Source: Roseiarcus sp963813195
GTDB lineage: Bacteria; Pseudomonadota; Alphaproteobacteria; Rhizobiales; Beijerinckiaceae
Assembly: GCA_963813195.1 (NCBI GenBank)
Contig: CAWEYC010000021.1
Coordinates: 146,597 to 210,596, forward strand
DNA: 64,000 bases
Direction: 5' to 3'
Positions 10,610 through 19,123 of the stretch are shown one piece after another (the first letter of the stretch is position 1; each line of letters begins with the position of its first letter). A model generated the notes under the pieces. That model made no database searches, was not told the origin of the DNA, and saw nothing but the letters and a program-made list of their open reading frames with translations. The position numbers and the translations under genes are program-made.

Positions 10610-11466
10610 TGCGCGTATGGGTTGTCGTTGAAGGCCGCGACTTCCGCGAAACCGAGCTTGCGGTAGAGCGCATGGGCCTCCTTGAGCGTCCGGTTGGTGT
10701 CGAGGCGTAAGGCGCTCAAGCCGGACTGCCGCGCCGTCGCCTCGATCGTCTCGATGATCCGGCTGGCGACGCCGACGCCGCGCGCGGCGGGCGCGGTCCA
10801 CATCCGCTTGATCTCGCCCGTCGTTTCGTCGACCCGCTTGAGCGCGCCGCAGCCGACGGGTCGGCCATCGAGCCGGGCGACGAAGAAGAACCCGGCGGGA
10901 GGCGTCATTTCGTCGTCCCGAACGACGTTGCCTTCCAAGGGATTGAAGCCAGTCTCGAAACGCTGCGCGATTTCTCGAAAATATTCAGCGAGGCACCAGC
11001 GGGCGTCGGCGGAATTTGGCGCTTCCCGCCGGACTACGACAGCGGCAGCGCGGAGCAGCCGTTCGACTTCGGCCATGGCCGTAACGAGTCGGTCCCGCTC
11101 CGGCGCCTCCAGCGGCGCCAGCATCGATTGCGCGAGCTCGTCGGAAAGCCGGTGATAGGCGGCAAGCTCAGCCCGCCCCTTTTCCGTCAGGCTGACGCGC
11201 CTCAGGCGGCCATCCCCGCGCGGCTTGGTGACCTCGACAAGTCCCTGCGCCGCGAGCGAGCGCAACATTCGGCTGAGATACCCCGAATCCAAGCCGAGCG
11301 CGGCGCGCAGCCCGCGCACGTCGGCGCCCTCCGCTCCGGTCTCGAAGATCAGCCGCGCCTCGCCGAGCGGGCGGCCGCGGCGCAAATAGCTATCCTCGAG
11401 CGCGCCGACGCGTTGCGTGACGAGCCGATTGAAGCGGCGAACTTGCTGAATCTGGCGAAGATCCAT
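10585..11466 (-). CDS. MarR family regulator fused to a GNAT acetyltransferase
   Basis: A 293-residue two-domain protein. Residues 1 to about 145 form a MarR winged-helix domain (GLDSGYLSRMLRSLAAQGLVE recognition region, then the wing PRGDGRLRRVSLTEKG). Residues about 150-293 form a GNAT domain with the acetyl-CoA pyrophosphate loop ARGVGVASRII and ALYRKLGF near the end. Such fusions occur widely in proteobacteria; the acetylation substrate is unknown. A palindrome lies directly before the start codon (11470-11483) and fits autoregulation. The gene overlaps the end of the convergent LysR gene. Confidence 0.9.
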   Translation of the reverse strand: MDLRQIQQVRRFNRLVTQRVGALEDSYLRRGRPLGEARLIFETGAEGADVRGLRAALGLDSGYLSRMLRSLAAQGLVEVTKPRGDGRLRRVSLTEKGRAELAAYHRLSDELAQSMLAPLEAPERDRLVTAMAEVERLLRAAAVVVRREAPNSADARWCLAEYFREIAQRFETGFNPLEGNVVRDDEMTPPAGFFFVARLDGRPVGCGALKRVDETTGEIKRMWTAPAARGVGVASRIIETIEATARQSGLSALRLDTNRTLKEAHALYRKLGFAEVAAFNDNPYAHHWFRKGL

Positions 11467-11469
11467 TGT

Positions 11470-11483
11470 CTGACTTTAGTCAG
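11470..11483. promoter_or_regulatory. Candidate operator for the MarR-GNAT gene
   Basis: A perfect inverted repeat, CTGACT TT AGTCAG, lies 4 bases upstream of the MarR-GNAT start codon. MarR proteins bind short palindromes of the TTGACT-NN-AGTCAA kind over or near their own promoters, so autorepression is the simple reading. The site call is from sequence; its binding protein is inferred from position. Confidence 0.55.
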
Positions 11484-11795
11484 TAATCGTCAATTTGCAA
11501 GCCGGCGCGGTCGCCGATCATAGCCGTCCAGGAGGCACGCGATCCGCCTGTCGCCGACTCGCAAAAGGGACACAAAAAAGCATACAAGGCGCTGATATCG
11601 CTTGCTGGCTGATCGGGGCCGCCTGCGGTATCGAAACGGAGAGTTCCAGTTTGTCCTCCCGCTACTCGCGCCTTTTTCGCTTTCGTCGTCCTCGCCATTG
11701 TCGCGAGCGCCGGCGCGCAGGCCGCCGACAACGCGGGCGCTCCCTCCTGTCTCTACGCGCCGGCCCCGCCGGAGCAACTCGCAGGGAAAGAGGCG

Positions 11796-12656
11796 GTGTC
11801 GGACTACCAATCGGTTCTGCGAACCTGCCGCGCCGCCGACGGCCGCCAAGACGTTGCGATCCGGACGATGACCGTCGCCGGAACGCCGCTCCTGTTGCTC
11901 GCCGATCCGTTGCGGCTTTCGACGCGTCTGGAACGCGCCGCTTGTTGGACCTGCCAGGACGCAAGCGAGGATTCGCTCGCCCAGACGCGGATGATGCGCG
12001 CGGTCGTTCAGGCGGCCGAAGCGCCGGGCTTGATTCATCGCGGCTTTCTGCAAAACGCCGGCTTAACCCACGGCACGGCGCCGGGCGCCTACATCACCGG
12101 CGATCTCTGCCCCAGCCGGCGCCCGCTCGACCGTGGGTTCCTCGACAAGCTCGCCGCCCAGGGGCCGCACACGCCCGTGGCGCTGTCGATCTCCGGCCTT
12201 TGGCTCCTCCATCATTTCGAGGATTATCGCTGGCTGCTCGACCGTCAGAGCGCCGGAGCCCTCGACATTCTCTGGGTCGACCACACCTATCACCACCCCT
12301 ATTGGCGGGGCGTTCCCAACGACCGCAATTTCCTGCTCGCCAAGGGCGTCGATCCGGACGCCGAAATTCTCGACACGGAGCGGCTGCTCATCGCGAACGG
12401 CCAGACGCCGTCGCTGTTTTTCCGGTTTCCCGGCCTGATCTCCAGCGCCCCGCTGATGCAGGCGGTGCGCCGCCATCACCTGATTTCGCTCGGCGCCGAC
12501 GCTTGGCTCGCGATTGGTCAGCGACCGGGCGACGGGTCCATCGTCCTTGTCCATCCCAACGGCAACGAGGAGGCCGGTCTGAGGACGTTCGACCGCGAAG
12601 TGGCCCGCGGCGCTATCGCGCCTCCGCTCGAGCCGCTGGTCGCAGCGCCGAACTGA
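11796..12656 (+). CDS. Secreted polysaccharide-deacetylase-like (CE4/NodB fold) protein; 5' end apparently frameshifted
   Basis: Read from GTG 11796 this gives 286 residues, but the coding frame stays open further upstream and encodes a hydrophobic stretch ending ASAGAQAAD, which looks like a signal peptide without a start. A ribosome site GGAGAG (11638-11643) precedes a TTG at 11651 in another frame; losing one T from the five-T run at 11673-11677 would join them into MSSRYSRLFAFVVLAIVASA and a protein of about 335 residues. The fold call rests on HTxxH (H163, H167), RFPG (R210) and LVHP (H253). Motif 1 reads TGDLCP where active enzymes have TFDDGP, so one metal-binding Asp is replaced by Leu and deacetylase activity is doubtful. 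It converges with the SDR gene 3 bases away. Confidence 0.7.
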   Translation: MSDYQSVLRTCRAADGRQDVAIRTMTVAGTPLLLLADPLRLSTRLERAACWTCQDASEDSLAQTRMMRAVVQAAEAPGLIHRGFLQNAGLTHGTAPGAYITGDLCPSRRPLDRGFLDKLAAQGPHTPVALSISGLWLLHHFEDYRWLLDRQSAGALDILWVDHTYHHPYWRGVPNDRNFLLAKGVDPDAEILDTERLLIANGQTPSLFFRFPGLISSAPLMQAVRRHHLISLGADAWLAIGQRPGDGSIVLVHPNGNEEAGLRTFDREVARGAIAPPLEPLVAAPN

Positions 12657-12659
12657 CCG

Positions 12660-13427
12660 TCATCCTCGCCCGACGAAGGGCATCTTTGTCGCCATTATGG
12701 TCAACGACAGGATGTTCGAGGTAAGCGGCAGGCTCGCCATGTGGACGATCGCGTCGCCGACCTCGCTCGGGTCGATCGTCGGCTCGATCGCGATGCGGCC
12801 GTCAGCCTGCGGGACCCCCTGCGTCATCTTGAACGCCATTTCGGTCAACGCATTGCCGATGTCGATCTGCCCGCAGGCGATGTCGAAGGCGCGCCCGTCG
12901 AGCGCGATCGACTTCGTCAGCCCGGTAATGGCGTGCTTCGTCGCGGTATAGGGGGCGCTGAGCGGGCGCGGCGCATGAGCCGAGACCGACCCGTTGTTGA
13001 TGATGCGGCCGCCGCGCGGGGTCTGGCGCTTCATGATCCCGATCGCCCCCTGCGCGCAGAGGAACGCGCCGGTCAGGTTAACGTCGACCACCGCCTTCCA
13101 CTGCTCGTAGGTCAGTTCTTCCATTGGAATAGCGGGAGTGCCGGCGCCAGCGTTATTGAACAACAGATCGAGCCGCCCGAATTCCCGTTCGACCGCGGCG
13201 AATAACGCCTTGACGGCGACGGGATCGCCAATGTCGCAGGCTTGGGCGAAGGCGCGCCGTCCCGTCGACTCGATTTCGCGCGCCACCGCGGCGAGCGGTT
13301 CCAGGTTGCGGCCGGTGAGGGCGACGCGCCAACCCGCCCTCGCGAGGGCTAACGAAGTGGACTTCCCGATCCCCCGCCCGGCGCCCGTGACGAGCGCATA
13401 TCTCTCTTCGGCTCTGTCTTGGGCCAT
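12660..13427 (-). CDS. SDR family oxidoreductase (255 aa)
   Basis: Short-chain dehydrogenase with TGAGRGIG at about 14-21, FNNAGAG near 90, catalytic NNGSVSA near 145 and YTATKHA (Tyr/Lys) near 160. Unlike many SDRs it lacks a VDGG end; the C-terminus instead reads IMATKMPFVGRG. A segment with DPSEVGDAIVHMASLPL near residue 220 supports a subgroup often annotated as SDR without known substrate. It starts 26 bases after the stop of the exporter gene upstream (13453), which runs in the same direction, so co-transcription is plausible. Confidence 0.88.
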   Translation of the reverse strand: MAQDRAEERYALVTGAGRGIGKSTSLALARAGWRVALTGRNLEPLAAVAREIESTGRRAFAQACDIGDPVAVKALFAAVEREFGRLDLLFNNAGAGTPAIPMEELTYEQWKAVVDVNLTGAFLCAQGAIGIMKRQTPRGGRIINNGSVSAHAPRPLSAPYTATKHAITGLTKSIALDGRAFDIACGQIDIGNALTEMAFKMTQGVPQADGRIAIEPTIDPSEVGDAIVHMASLPLTSNILSLTIMATKMPFVGRG

Positions 13428-13452
13428 TTTTCTTGCCTCGCAAGGTTCAATT

Positions 13453-14358
13453 TTACAGCGGCCAGGACGCGCTTGTCACCTCGCTCCCGGTCGGCGCCCG
13501 TCGGAGTTCCGGAATCACGCGCCAGATGACCGCCGCGACGACGAAACCGCCGCCGATCAAAGTGGCTGGGCCGGGATTCTCGCCAAAAGCCAGGAAGACC
13601 CAGAGCGGGCCGAGCGCCACATCGAGCATGCTGACCAAGCCGGCCTCGGCCGAAGGCACGCTCTTGGCGCCTTCCATGAACATGACGAAAGCGATGCAGA
13701 CCGTGGTCAGGCCGAAGATGAACAGGATGGCGATGTCCCGCCCGCCCAGAACGGGATGCGTGGAGAGGCCGTAACCGAACAGGCAGGCGACAAAGGCCGC
13801 CGCGGCGTTGATTGAGGACATCGACATCTTGGGATCGCGGCGTTGCAGCACGACCATCAACGCGAATGTCGCCGTCATCAGGAGCGACAGGGCCTGCCCG
13901 AGCAGGCGGCCCGAGCCAATCCCGCTCGCGACCATGATGACGACGCCGAGGGTCGCGACGCCCGCGGCGATGAGAGTGCGGCGTGAAGCTCGTTCCCCAT
14001 TGATGACGAACGCCATTCCGGCGGCGAAAAACGGCATCGTGGCGTAAATGACCAGAACGTCCGCCACGGTCGTGGTCATTACGGCCGCCACGTAGGACGA
14101 AATGGCCGTGGCCGACAGCAAGACGATGAGCGGCGACAACGGTCCAAAACCGAAGCGCGGACCGAGGACGCCGCGCCGTTGCTCAAAAACCGCCCATGCG
14201 GAAATGCACAGGGCGCCGAAACCCGCGCGACCGAAAAGAACCGTCCCCAAATCGAGATGAGCGATCAGCCGGGCGAAATAACCAGCCAGGCTCCACAAGA
14301 TGGTGGCCCCCAAGACGAGGAGCAGCCCCCGCCGACGCGCGGCGCTTTCGCCGGGCAT
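13453..14358 (-). CDS. EamA/DMT-family membrane transporter
   Basis: Inner-membrane drug/metabolite transporter of about 301 residues with ten predicted membrane segments in two five-helix halves, as in EamA proteins (first helix LLLVLGATILWSLAGYFARL). I choose the ATG at 14358 because GGAG lies 7 bases ahead; an ATG 30 bases upstream (14388) has no ribosome site. The second half contains the typical FxEGAKSVPSAEAGLVSMLD stretch and ends with GFVVAAVIW. Transport direction is usually export of small metabolites; no substrate can be assigned. The SDR gene follows 26 bases downstream in the same direction. Confidence 0.9.
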   Translation of the reverse strand: MPGESAARRRGLLLVLGATILWSLAGYFARLIAHLDLGTVLFGRAGFGALCISAWAVFEQRRGVLGPRFGFGPLSPLIVLLSATAISSYVAAVMTTTVADVLVIYATMPFFAAGMAFVINGERASRRTLIAAGVATLGVVIMVASGIGSGRLLGQALSLLMTATFALMVVLQRRDPKMSMSSINAAAAFVACLFGYGLSTHPVLGGRDIAILFIFGLTTVCIAFVMFMEGAKSVPSAEAGLVSMLDVALGPLWVFLAFGENPGPATLIGGGFVVAAVIWRVIPELRRAPTGSEVTSASWPL

Positions 14359-14433
14359 GTGCCGTCTCCAAACGCGGTGATTCGCCATGTCAGACTAACG
14401 GCGACCGAGGGCCGGCGCGTCAACAAAAAGCTG

Positions 14434-15465
14434 TTACCCGTGCGAACTATGGGCATCGACGCCGATGGCGTCGGGCGCGGGCGGCGCGAGCGGGCGACCG
14501 GCCTTCGCGACATGTTCGCCGAAGCGGACGAACGGCAACGTGAGATTGCGCGTCACCGTGGTGAATTCGCCGTCCGTCGGCCCGACGCCGAAGTGGAGGC
14601 GCTCAGGGGTCGCCTGCGGCACATACAACGTTCCGAAGACCCAGTCCCACAGAGCCAACGCGAAGCCGAGATTCTTGTCCCAATGCTCCGACCGGTCGGA
14701 ATGGTGGATCTGGTGATGCGCCGGGCTCTGGAGGATCTTGCCGGTCAAGCCGGTGAAGGCGATCCACATGTGACTGTGGCGCAGATGACCGTAGGTGACG
14801 AGGAACATCATCAGCAGGATGTTGCCGTTGAGTAGGGTGAACGGCCGCACTCCCGCCCCGAAGACATAGGTCATGACGCCGAACACCGTGCCGGTCGCGG
14901 CGGCGATCAGGTTCATGAACGCGAGGATTTCGACGGGATGCTGGCGCAGTTCGGTGAAGGTCGTCATCACCTCGGCCGAATGGTGCACCTTGTGGAACTC
15001 CCACAGCGCCGGGATGCGGTGGAACAGGTAATGGCCGAACCAATAGGCGAGTTCATAGGCAAGCAATTCGAACAGCGTCGCCATGGACAGCACCGTCCAC
15101 GCGGGCCAGGCGGTCGCTTGGTGCGCGCCGAGGGCGCGCGTCAGGGAGGCGACGACCGCGTCTCGACAGAAGACGTTGCCGACGGCCAGGAAGCCGTAGC
15201 CCGAGGCGAGCACGAGGCCATTGAGAGCCCACAACCGCATATCCATCCGGGAAGATGGATTCCAAAGGATGCGCAGGGCGAAGATCGTTCGCAGGAAACC
15301 CCTTGGGCTAACCGATCGTCCGCGCGCGCGCCGGCGCGAAACATAGTAGAGGATGGAGAATAGCAGCGCGCCGGACAGCGCGGGCGCGCCATAGGCCGCC
15401 GTGGCGCCGAAGGTCAGCTCCAACCGGTCGACAACGCCGGCCCATAGCCAGGCCAAATACGCCAC
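14434..15465 (-). CDS. Sterol desaturase / fatty acid hydroxylase family membrane protein
   Basis: Membrane di-iron oxygenase family. The histidine boxes that would bind two irons are all visible: HYLFH (HxxxH), HKVHH (HxxHH), a central HLRHSH and a final HHQIHH, set between hydrophobic segments. I favour the GTG at 15465, which has GAGGAG 8 bases upstream; a GTG at 15474 would abut the ribosome site. The product is about 343 residues. The substrate may be a fatty acid, hopanoid or carotenoid lipid; nothing nearby decides. No gene overlaps it, and xylB starts leftward 74 bases upstream of it. Confidence 0.9.
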   Translation of the reverse strand: MAYLAWLWAGVVDRLELTFGATAAYGAPALSGALLFSILYYVSRRRARGRSVSPRGFLRTIFALRILWNPSSRMDMRLWALNGLVLASGYGFLAVGNVFCRDAVVASLTRALGAHQATAWPAWTVLSMATLFELLAYELAYWFGHYLFHRIPALWEFHKVHHSAEVMTTFTELRQHPVEILAFMNLIAAATGTVFGVMTYVFGAGVRPFTLLNGNILLMMFLVTYGHLRHSHMWIAFTGLTGKILQSPAHHQIHHSDRSEHWDKNLGFALALWDWVFGTLYVPQATPERLHFGVGPTDGEFTTVTRNLTLPFVRFGEHVAKAGRPLAPPAPDAIGVDAHSSHG

Positions 15466-15538
15466 GACACGCACTCCTCACCCAGGACCGGGGCGGTAGA
15501 TTACGTCCACGGCCTTCAGGAAGAGTTAAGTCGCGCGA

Positions 15539-17062
15539 TTACATCCTGTTCAACTCTACTTGGCGCGTCGCCTTTTCCGCCGCGTAGAGGGCGCGAAAGC
15601 GCTGGAGACGGGGGGCGTGCATCGCCGCGCTCGCCTCATTCGGGAGGAACTGCCGCTGGATCGCCGGACGGGCGCAAACCGCTTCTTCGTCTCCAGCTCC
15701 CGCCGCCAACATCGCCAGGCGCGCCGCGCCGAACGCCGCGCCCGCTTCCGCCCCGGCGGCGAGATCGATAGTCAGCCCCGTGACGTCGGCGATCATCTGG
15801 CCCCAGAAACCAGAACGTGCGCCGCCGCCGACCAGCATGGGCTGACGCGGGCGGGCGCCGGCTTCGGCGAGCACGTCGACGCCGTCGGCGAAGGCGAAGG
15901 CGACGCCTTCCAGCACCGCATAGAGCACGGCGTCCGCGCCGTGGTCGGCCCTGAGGCCTGCGAACATGCCGGTGGCGGCGGCGTCGTTATGGGGCGTGCG
16001 CTCGCCGCTGAGATAGGGCAGGAAGATCGGCGCCGCGGCAATAGCGGCCGGCGAGCGCGCGAATGCCTCGGCGGCGTCGACGCAGGCGCTGATATCGGCG
16101 GCGCGGCCCAACACGCCGGCGATCCAAGAGAGCGCGGAAGCCGCCGACAGCATCACCGCCATGCCGTGCCAGCGCTCGGGCAGCGCGTGGCAAAACGCAT
16201 GGAGAGTGCGCTCGGGCAGGCTGACGAAGCGATCCGTCACGGAAAAGATCACCCCCGAAGTGCCCAGCGAAACGAAGCCGGCGCCGGGCTGGGTGGCGCC
16301 GACGCCGATTGCCGACGCTGCGTTGTCGCCGCCCCCGCCAGCGATCGGAATGCGCCGGCCGCCGAGACCCCATGCGCTCGCCACGCGCGGCGAGAGGAAA
16401 GCTGAAACCGCCGAGCCCTCGACGAGGCGGGGCATATGCGAGCGTTCAAGCCCGCTCGCGGCGAGAAGCGTCTCGTCCCAACGGCGGTGCGCGATGTCGA
16501 GCCAGAGCGTGCCCGAGGCGTCGGACATATCCGTCACCGCTTCGCCTGACAGTCGAAGCCGCACATAATCCTTGGGCAGGAGGACGCGCGCCGTGGCGGC
16601 GAAGACGTCGGGTTCGTGCGCGGCGACCCACAGGATCTTGGGGGCGGTGAAGCCGGGCATCGCGATATTGCCGGCGCGCTGGCGAAAATCGGGCACACGG
16701 CGTTCGATTTCAGCGCATTCAGCGAAGGCGCGGCCGTCGTTCCAGAGTATCGCCGGCCGTAAGGGCGCGTCGCCCGCGTCGAGAAGGGTCGCGCCGTGCA
16801 TTTGCCCGGAAAGGCCGATCCCGGCCAGGCGCGCAAAGGCCGCCGGGGCGTGGCGGCGGACAGCGGAGGCGGCCGCCTCGACGCCCTCGACCCAGTCTTC
16901 CGGGTTCTGTTCGCTCCACAGCGGATGAGGTCGAGACAGCGAGAGCGGGACCGATACGTCGGCGACAATCCGTTGATCGTTGTCGATCAACAGGGCCTTG
17001 ACCGACGATGTTCCGATGTCCAGGCCGAGAAAAGTCTCGGCGTCGCCTGCGGCGCTCGACAT
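15539..17062 (-). CDS. xylB: Xylulokinase
   Basis: FGGY-family kinase that phosphorylates D-xylulose to xylulose 5-phosphate. The 507-residue product opens with the ATPase phosphate-binding stretch FLGLDIGTSSVKALLID (residues about 11-27), has the substrate-site segment LSGQMHGATLLD near 85-96 and the FGGY signature region YLSGERTPHNDAAATG near 345. GAGGA precedes the ATG. No xylose isomerase or xylose transporter is adjacent, but a pentose/furanose-type ABC importer and rpiA lie 34 kb away in the window. The family also holds related sugar kinases, yet the motifs fit XylB best. Confidence 0.93.
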   Translation of the reverse strand: MSSAAGDAETFLGLDIGTSSVKALLIDNDQRIVADVSVPLSLSRPHPLWSEQNPEDWVEGVEAAASAVRRHAPAAFARLAGIGLSGQMHGATLLDAGDAPLRPAILWNDGRAFAECAEIERRVPDFRQRAGNIAMPGFTAPKILWVAAHEPDVFAATARVLLPKDYVRLRLSGEAVTDMSDASGTLWLDIAHRRWDETLLAASGLERSHMPRLVEGSAVSAFLSPRVASAWGLGGRRIPIAGGGGDNAASAIGVGATQPGAGFVSLGTSGVIFSVTDRFVSLPERTLHAFCHALPERWHGMAVMLSAASALSWIAGVLGRAADISACVDAAEAFARSPAAIAAAPIFLPYLSGERTPHNDAAATGMFAGLRADHGADAVLYAVLEGVAFAFADGVDVLAEAGARPRQPMLVGGGARSGFWGQMIADVTGLTIDLAAGAEAGAAFGAARLAMLAAGAGDEEAVCARPAIQRQFLPNEASAAMHAPRLQRFRALYAAEKATRQVELNRM

Positions 17063-17120
17063 TCTCTATCCTCCCCCGACCCGCGTCGCCGTCGCGCCGC
17101 TCCTCAGGCGTCACAAGAGG

Positions 17121-17151
17121 CGAAAGCCCCGGATTTGTCGCCGGGGCTTCG
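17121..17151 (-). terminator. Probable terminator of the cold-shock gene
   Basis: Inverted repeat with arms CGAAAGCCCCGG (17121-17132) and CCGGGGCTTCG (17141-17151) lies 33 bases past the cspA stop in the direction of transcription. The stem is strong and GC-rich; on the transcribed strand it ends CTTTCGCCTCTTG, a weak U-rich tail. Confidence 0.6.
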
Positions 17152-17183
17152 CGTCGGTTCCGTCGTGTGAACGGAGGGAGGCG

Positions 17184-17393
17184 TCAGGCGACGCTGAGAT
17201 TTCCCGCCGATGACTTGCCGGTGCGCTTGTCGGCGACGATCTCGTAAGAGACCTTCTGGCCTTCATTGAGTTCGCGCAGGCCTGCGCGCTCAACCGCGCT
17301 GATGTGGACGAATACGTCCTTGCCGCCGTCGTCGGGTTGAATGAAGCCATATCCCTTGGTGGCGTTGAACCACTTGACCGTACCCGTTGCCAT
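17184..17393 (-). CDS. cspA: Cold-shock protein, CspA family
   Basis: A 69-residue OB-fold RNA/DNA-binding protein. It shows both RNA-binding motifs: KGYGFIQ (RNP1, residues 13-19) and VFVHISAV (RNP2, 27-34), and starts MATGTVKWFNATKG like alphaproteobacterial Csp proteins. It acts as an RNA chaperone, not necessarily cold-induced. A hairpin terminator follows. The long gene-free stretch upstream (17394-18130) may hold a long 5' leader, which is common for csp genes. Confidence 0.97.
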   Translation of the reverse strand: MATGTVKWFNATKGYGFIQPDDGGKDVFVHISAVERAGLRELNEGQKVSYEIVADKRTGKSSAGNLSVA

Positions 17394-18130
17394 CGGAGAG
17401 TTCCGTATTTAGAGAGTCGATACGCATTGTCGCGCCGAAGCCGACGCGAATATCGATGCGGTGAGTTTCTTCGGCACGCATCGCGAGATACGGGGCCAAG
17501 TCGTCGGCCGGTAATCGATCTCTGTGGGAATAACGGAACACAAGGATCAAATCAAGACGGCAGGACAAGTCGAAGGCGTTCCGTGGACCGATCGAACTGC
17601 CGCCGCGCCGCAAAACGCCCGTTTTCGCCCGGCGAAACAACGACAGAACCAGAAAATCAGGCCGCGCAGACGAATGATTCGGCCAAGCACATTTTATTCC
17701 CCCGTCGCGTTTAGCCGTCGCCTCGCCAAGACCAACACTTGCCGTCTCGACTTCAAACTTTCCGGTTACATGCACAAGATGCCGTCAGCCTCAGCCCCGC
17801 TGAAGTCGGTCGCGCCGAGAGCGATAGTCCGGCGAGCGCGACCGATGCGTGATGTCCGTCTAGCGTGTAAATTCTTTGCTCGCCCGTTTTTTACGTTTCG
17901 CAGGCGGTATGTGACCTCTCGGGGTCTGCAATGAATTGGAGCGGGCCGTCCAAACGACCGGCGGCGTCGCCGCCATCGCCGGCAAACCTTCGGCGTTCCC
18001 AACGATTGTCGGCGGTAGAGTCAACGTTAAGGGCCTTCAGGGTCAACGTTAAGGGCCTTCAGGCGCCTTGCCATGCGCGTGGGGCGCGCCTAAGTCTCGC
18101 GCCGCCGCTTGCGCGTTTGACGAGGAATTC
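17394..18130. other. Gene-free stretch between cspA and the homocysteine methyltransferase gene
   Basis: About 740 bases with no convincing gene: open frames here lack a ribosome site and known motifs. It should contain the divergent promoters and the cspA leader on the left, and it carries a perfect 22-base tandem duplication (18020-18063) shortly before the methyltransferase gene. I do not see a known riboswitch consensus. Confidence 0.5.
18020..18063. repeat. Perfect 22-bp tandem duplication upstream of the methyltransferase gene
   Basis: The unit at 18020-18041 is repeated without change at 18042-18063; each copy contains TCAACGTTAAGGGCCTTCAG. Within each unit AACGTT and AAGGGCCTT are themselves palindromic. 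The array ends 67 bases before the start of the methyltransferase gene, in promoter or leader sequence. It could be a doubled protein-binding site or a recent slippage duplication. Confidence 0.9.
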
Positions 18131-19123
18131 ATGCTGCAGTCTCTGCTTGCCGAGGGTCGTCCGTTGCTCGCTGACGGCGCCACCGGGACAAACCTGTTCG
18201 AGGCAGGCCTGACGTCGGGCGACAATCCAGAATTGTGGAACGAGACCCGTCCCGATGCGATTCGGTCTTTGCACCAGAGCTTTGTCGACGCCGGCGCCGA
18301 TATCATTTTGACCAACAGCTTCGGCGGCAATCGCCGTCGCCTCGCGCTGCACGGCCTCGAGGGCCGCACGCGCGAACTCAATCGTCTGGCGGCTGAGAAC
18401 GCGCGCCTGGTGGCGAAAGGCGCGGGACGCCCCGTTGTCGTTGCCGGCTCCGTCGGGCCGACCGGCGACCTCCTCGCGCCGCTCGGCCCGTTGACCGAGG
18501 AAGAGGCGGTCGCAGTCTTCGTCGAACAGATCGAAGGGCTCCGCGAGGGCGGCGCCGACCTCGTCTGGATCGAGACCATGTCCTCGCCCGACGAGATCCG
18601 CGCAGCGACGCGCGCGGCGGGTTTGGTGGGCATGCCCTATGCCGTGACCGCGAGCTTCGACACCGCGGGCAAGACGATGATGGGCCTCGCTCCGGCAGGT
18701 TTCGCCGATCTCGCGCTCGGCTTCGCTCCCGCGCCGCTCGCCTTTGGCGCCAATTGCGGAGTCGGCGCCTCCGATCTTCTGGTTTCGATCCTCGCGATGA
18801 GCGCGGCGCGGCCCGAGGCGGTCCTGATCGCCAAGGCCAACGCCGGCGTGCCGCAATGGCGCGGCGCTCATATTCACTATTCCGGCTCGCCGGAACTGAT
18901 GGGCGCCTACGCCAGCCTCGCGGTCGACGCCGGCGCGCGCATCGTCGGGGGGTGCTGCGGCAGCAAGCCGACCCATCTGGCGGCGATGCGGCGTGCGCTC
19001 GACGCGCGCAAGTCCGGTCCGCGGCCGACCGTCGAGGCGATCATCGCCGATCTGGGTCCGCTCGTCGCCCCAGCGGCGGCCGAAACGGCTCCGCGCGCCC
19101 GGCGGCGCGGCCACACGCAGTGA
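18131..19123 (+). CDS. Homocysteine S-methyltransferase family protein (betaine-homocysteine methyltransferase-like)
   Basis: Zinc-dependent methyltransferase that would make methionine from homocysteine, with betaine or another methyl donor. The start ATG 18131 follows GAGGA; the protein opens MLQSLLAEGRPLLADGATGT, typical of the family. The three zinc ligands are visible: Cys in FGANCGVGASD and the pair in VGGCCGSKPTH near the C-terminus. At 330 residues it lacks the cobalamin domains of MetH, so it is a stand-alone enzyme of the BHMT or MtaA-like group. Its stop overlaps the GTG start of rluD (GTGA), implying coupled translation. A tandem repeat lies in its leader. Donor methyl compound unknown. 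Confidence 0.88.
   Translation: MLQSLLAEGRPLLADGATGTNLFEAGLTSGDNPELWNETRPDAIRSLHQSFVDAGADIILTNSFGGNRRRLALHGLEGRTRELNRLAAENARLVAKGAGRPVVVAGSVGPTGDLLAPLGPLTEEEAVAVFVEQIEGLREGGADLVWIETMSSPDEIRAATRAAGLVGMPYAVTASFDTAGKTMMGLAPAGFADLALGFAPAPLAFGANCGVGASDLLVSILAMSAARPEAVLIAKANAGVPQWRGAHIHYSGSPELMGAYASLAVDAGARIVGGCCGSKPTHLAAMRRALDARKSGPRPTVEAIIADLGPLVAPAAAETAPRARRRGHTQ

Noticed and set aside
17935..18130. Riboswitch (SAM or SAH type) before the methyltransferase gene
   Set aside because: The known consensus motifs are not visible; the notable sequence is a simple tandem duplication.
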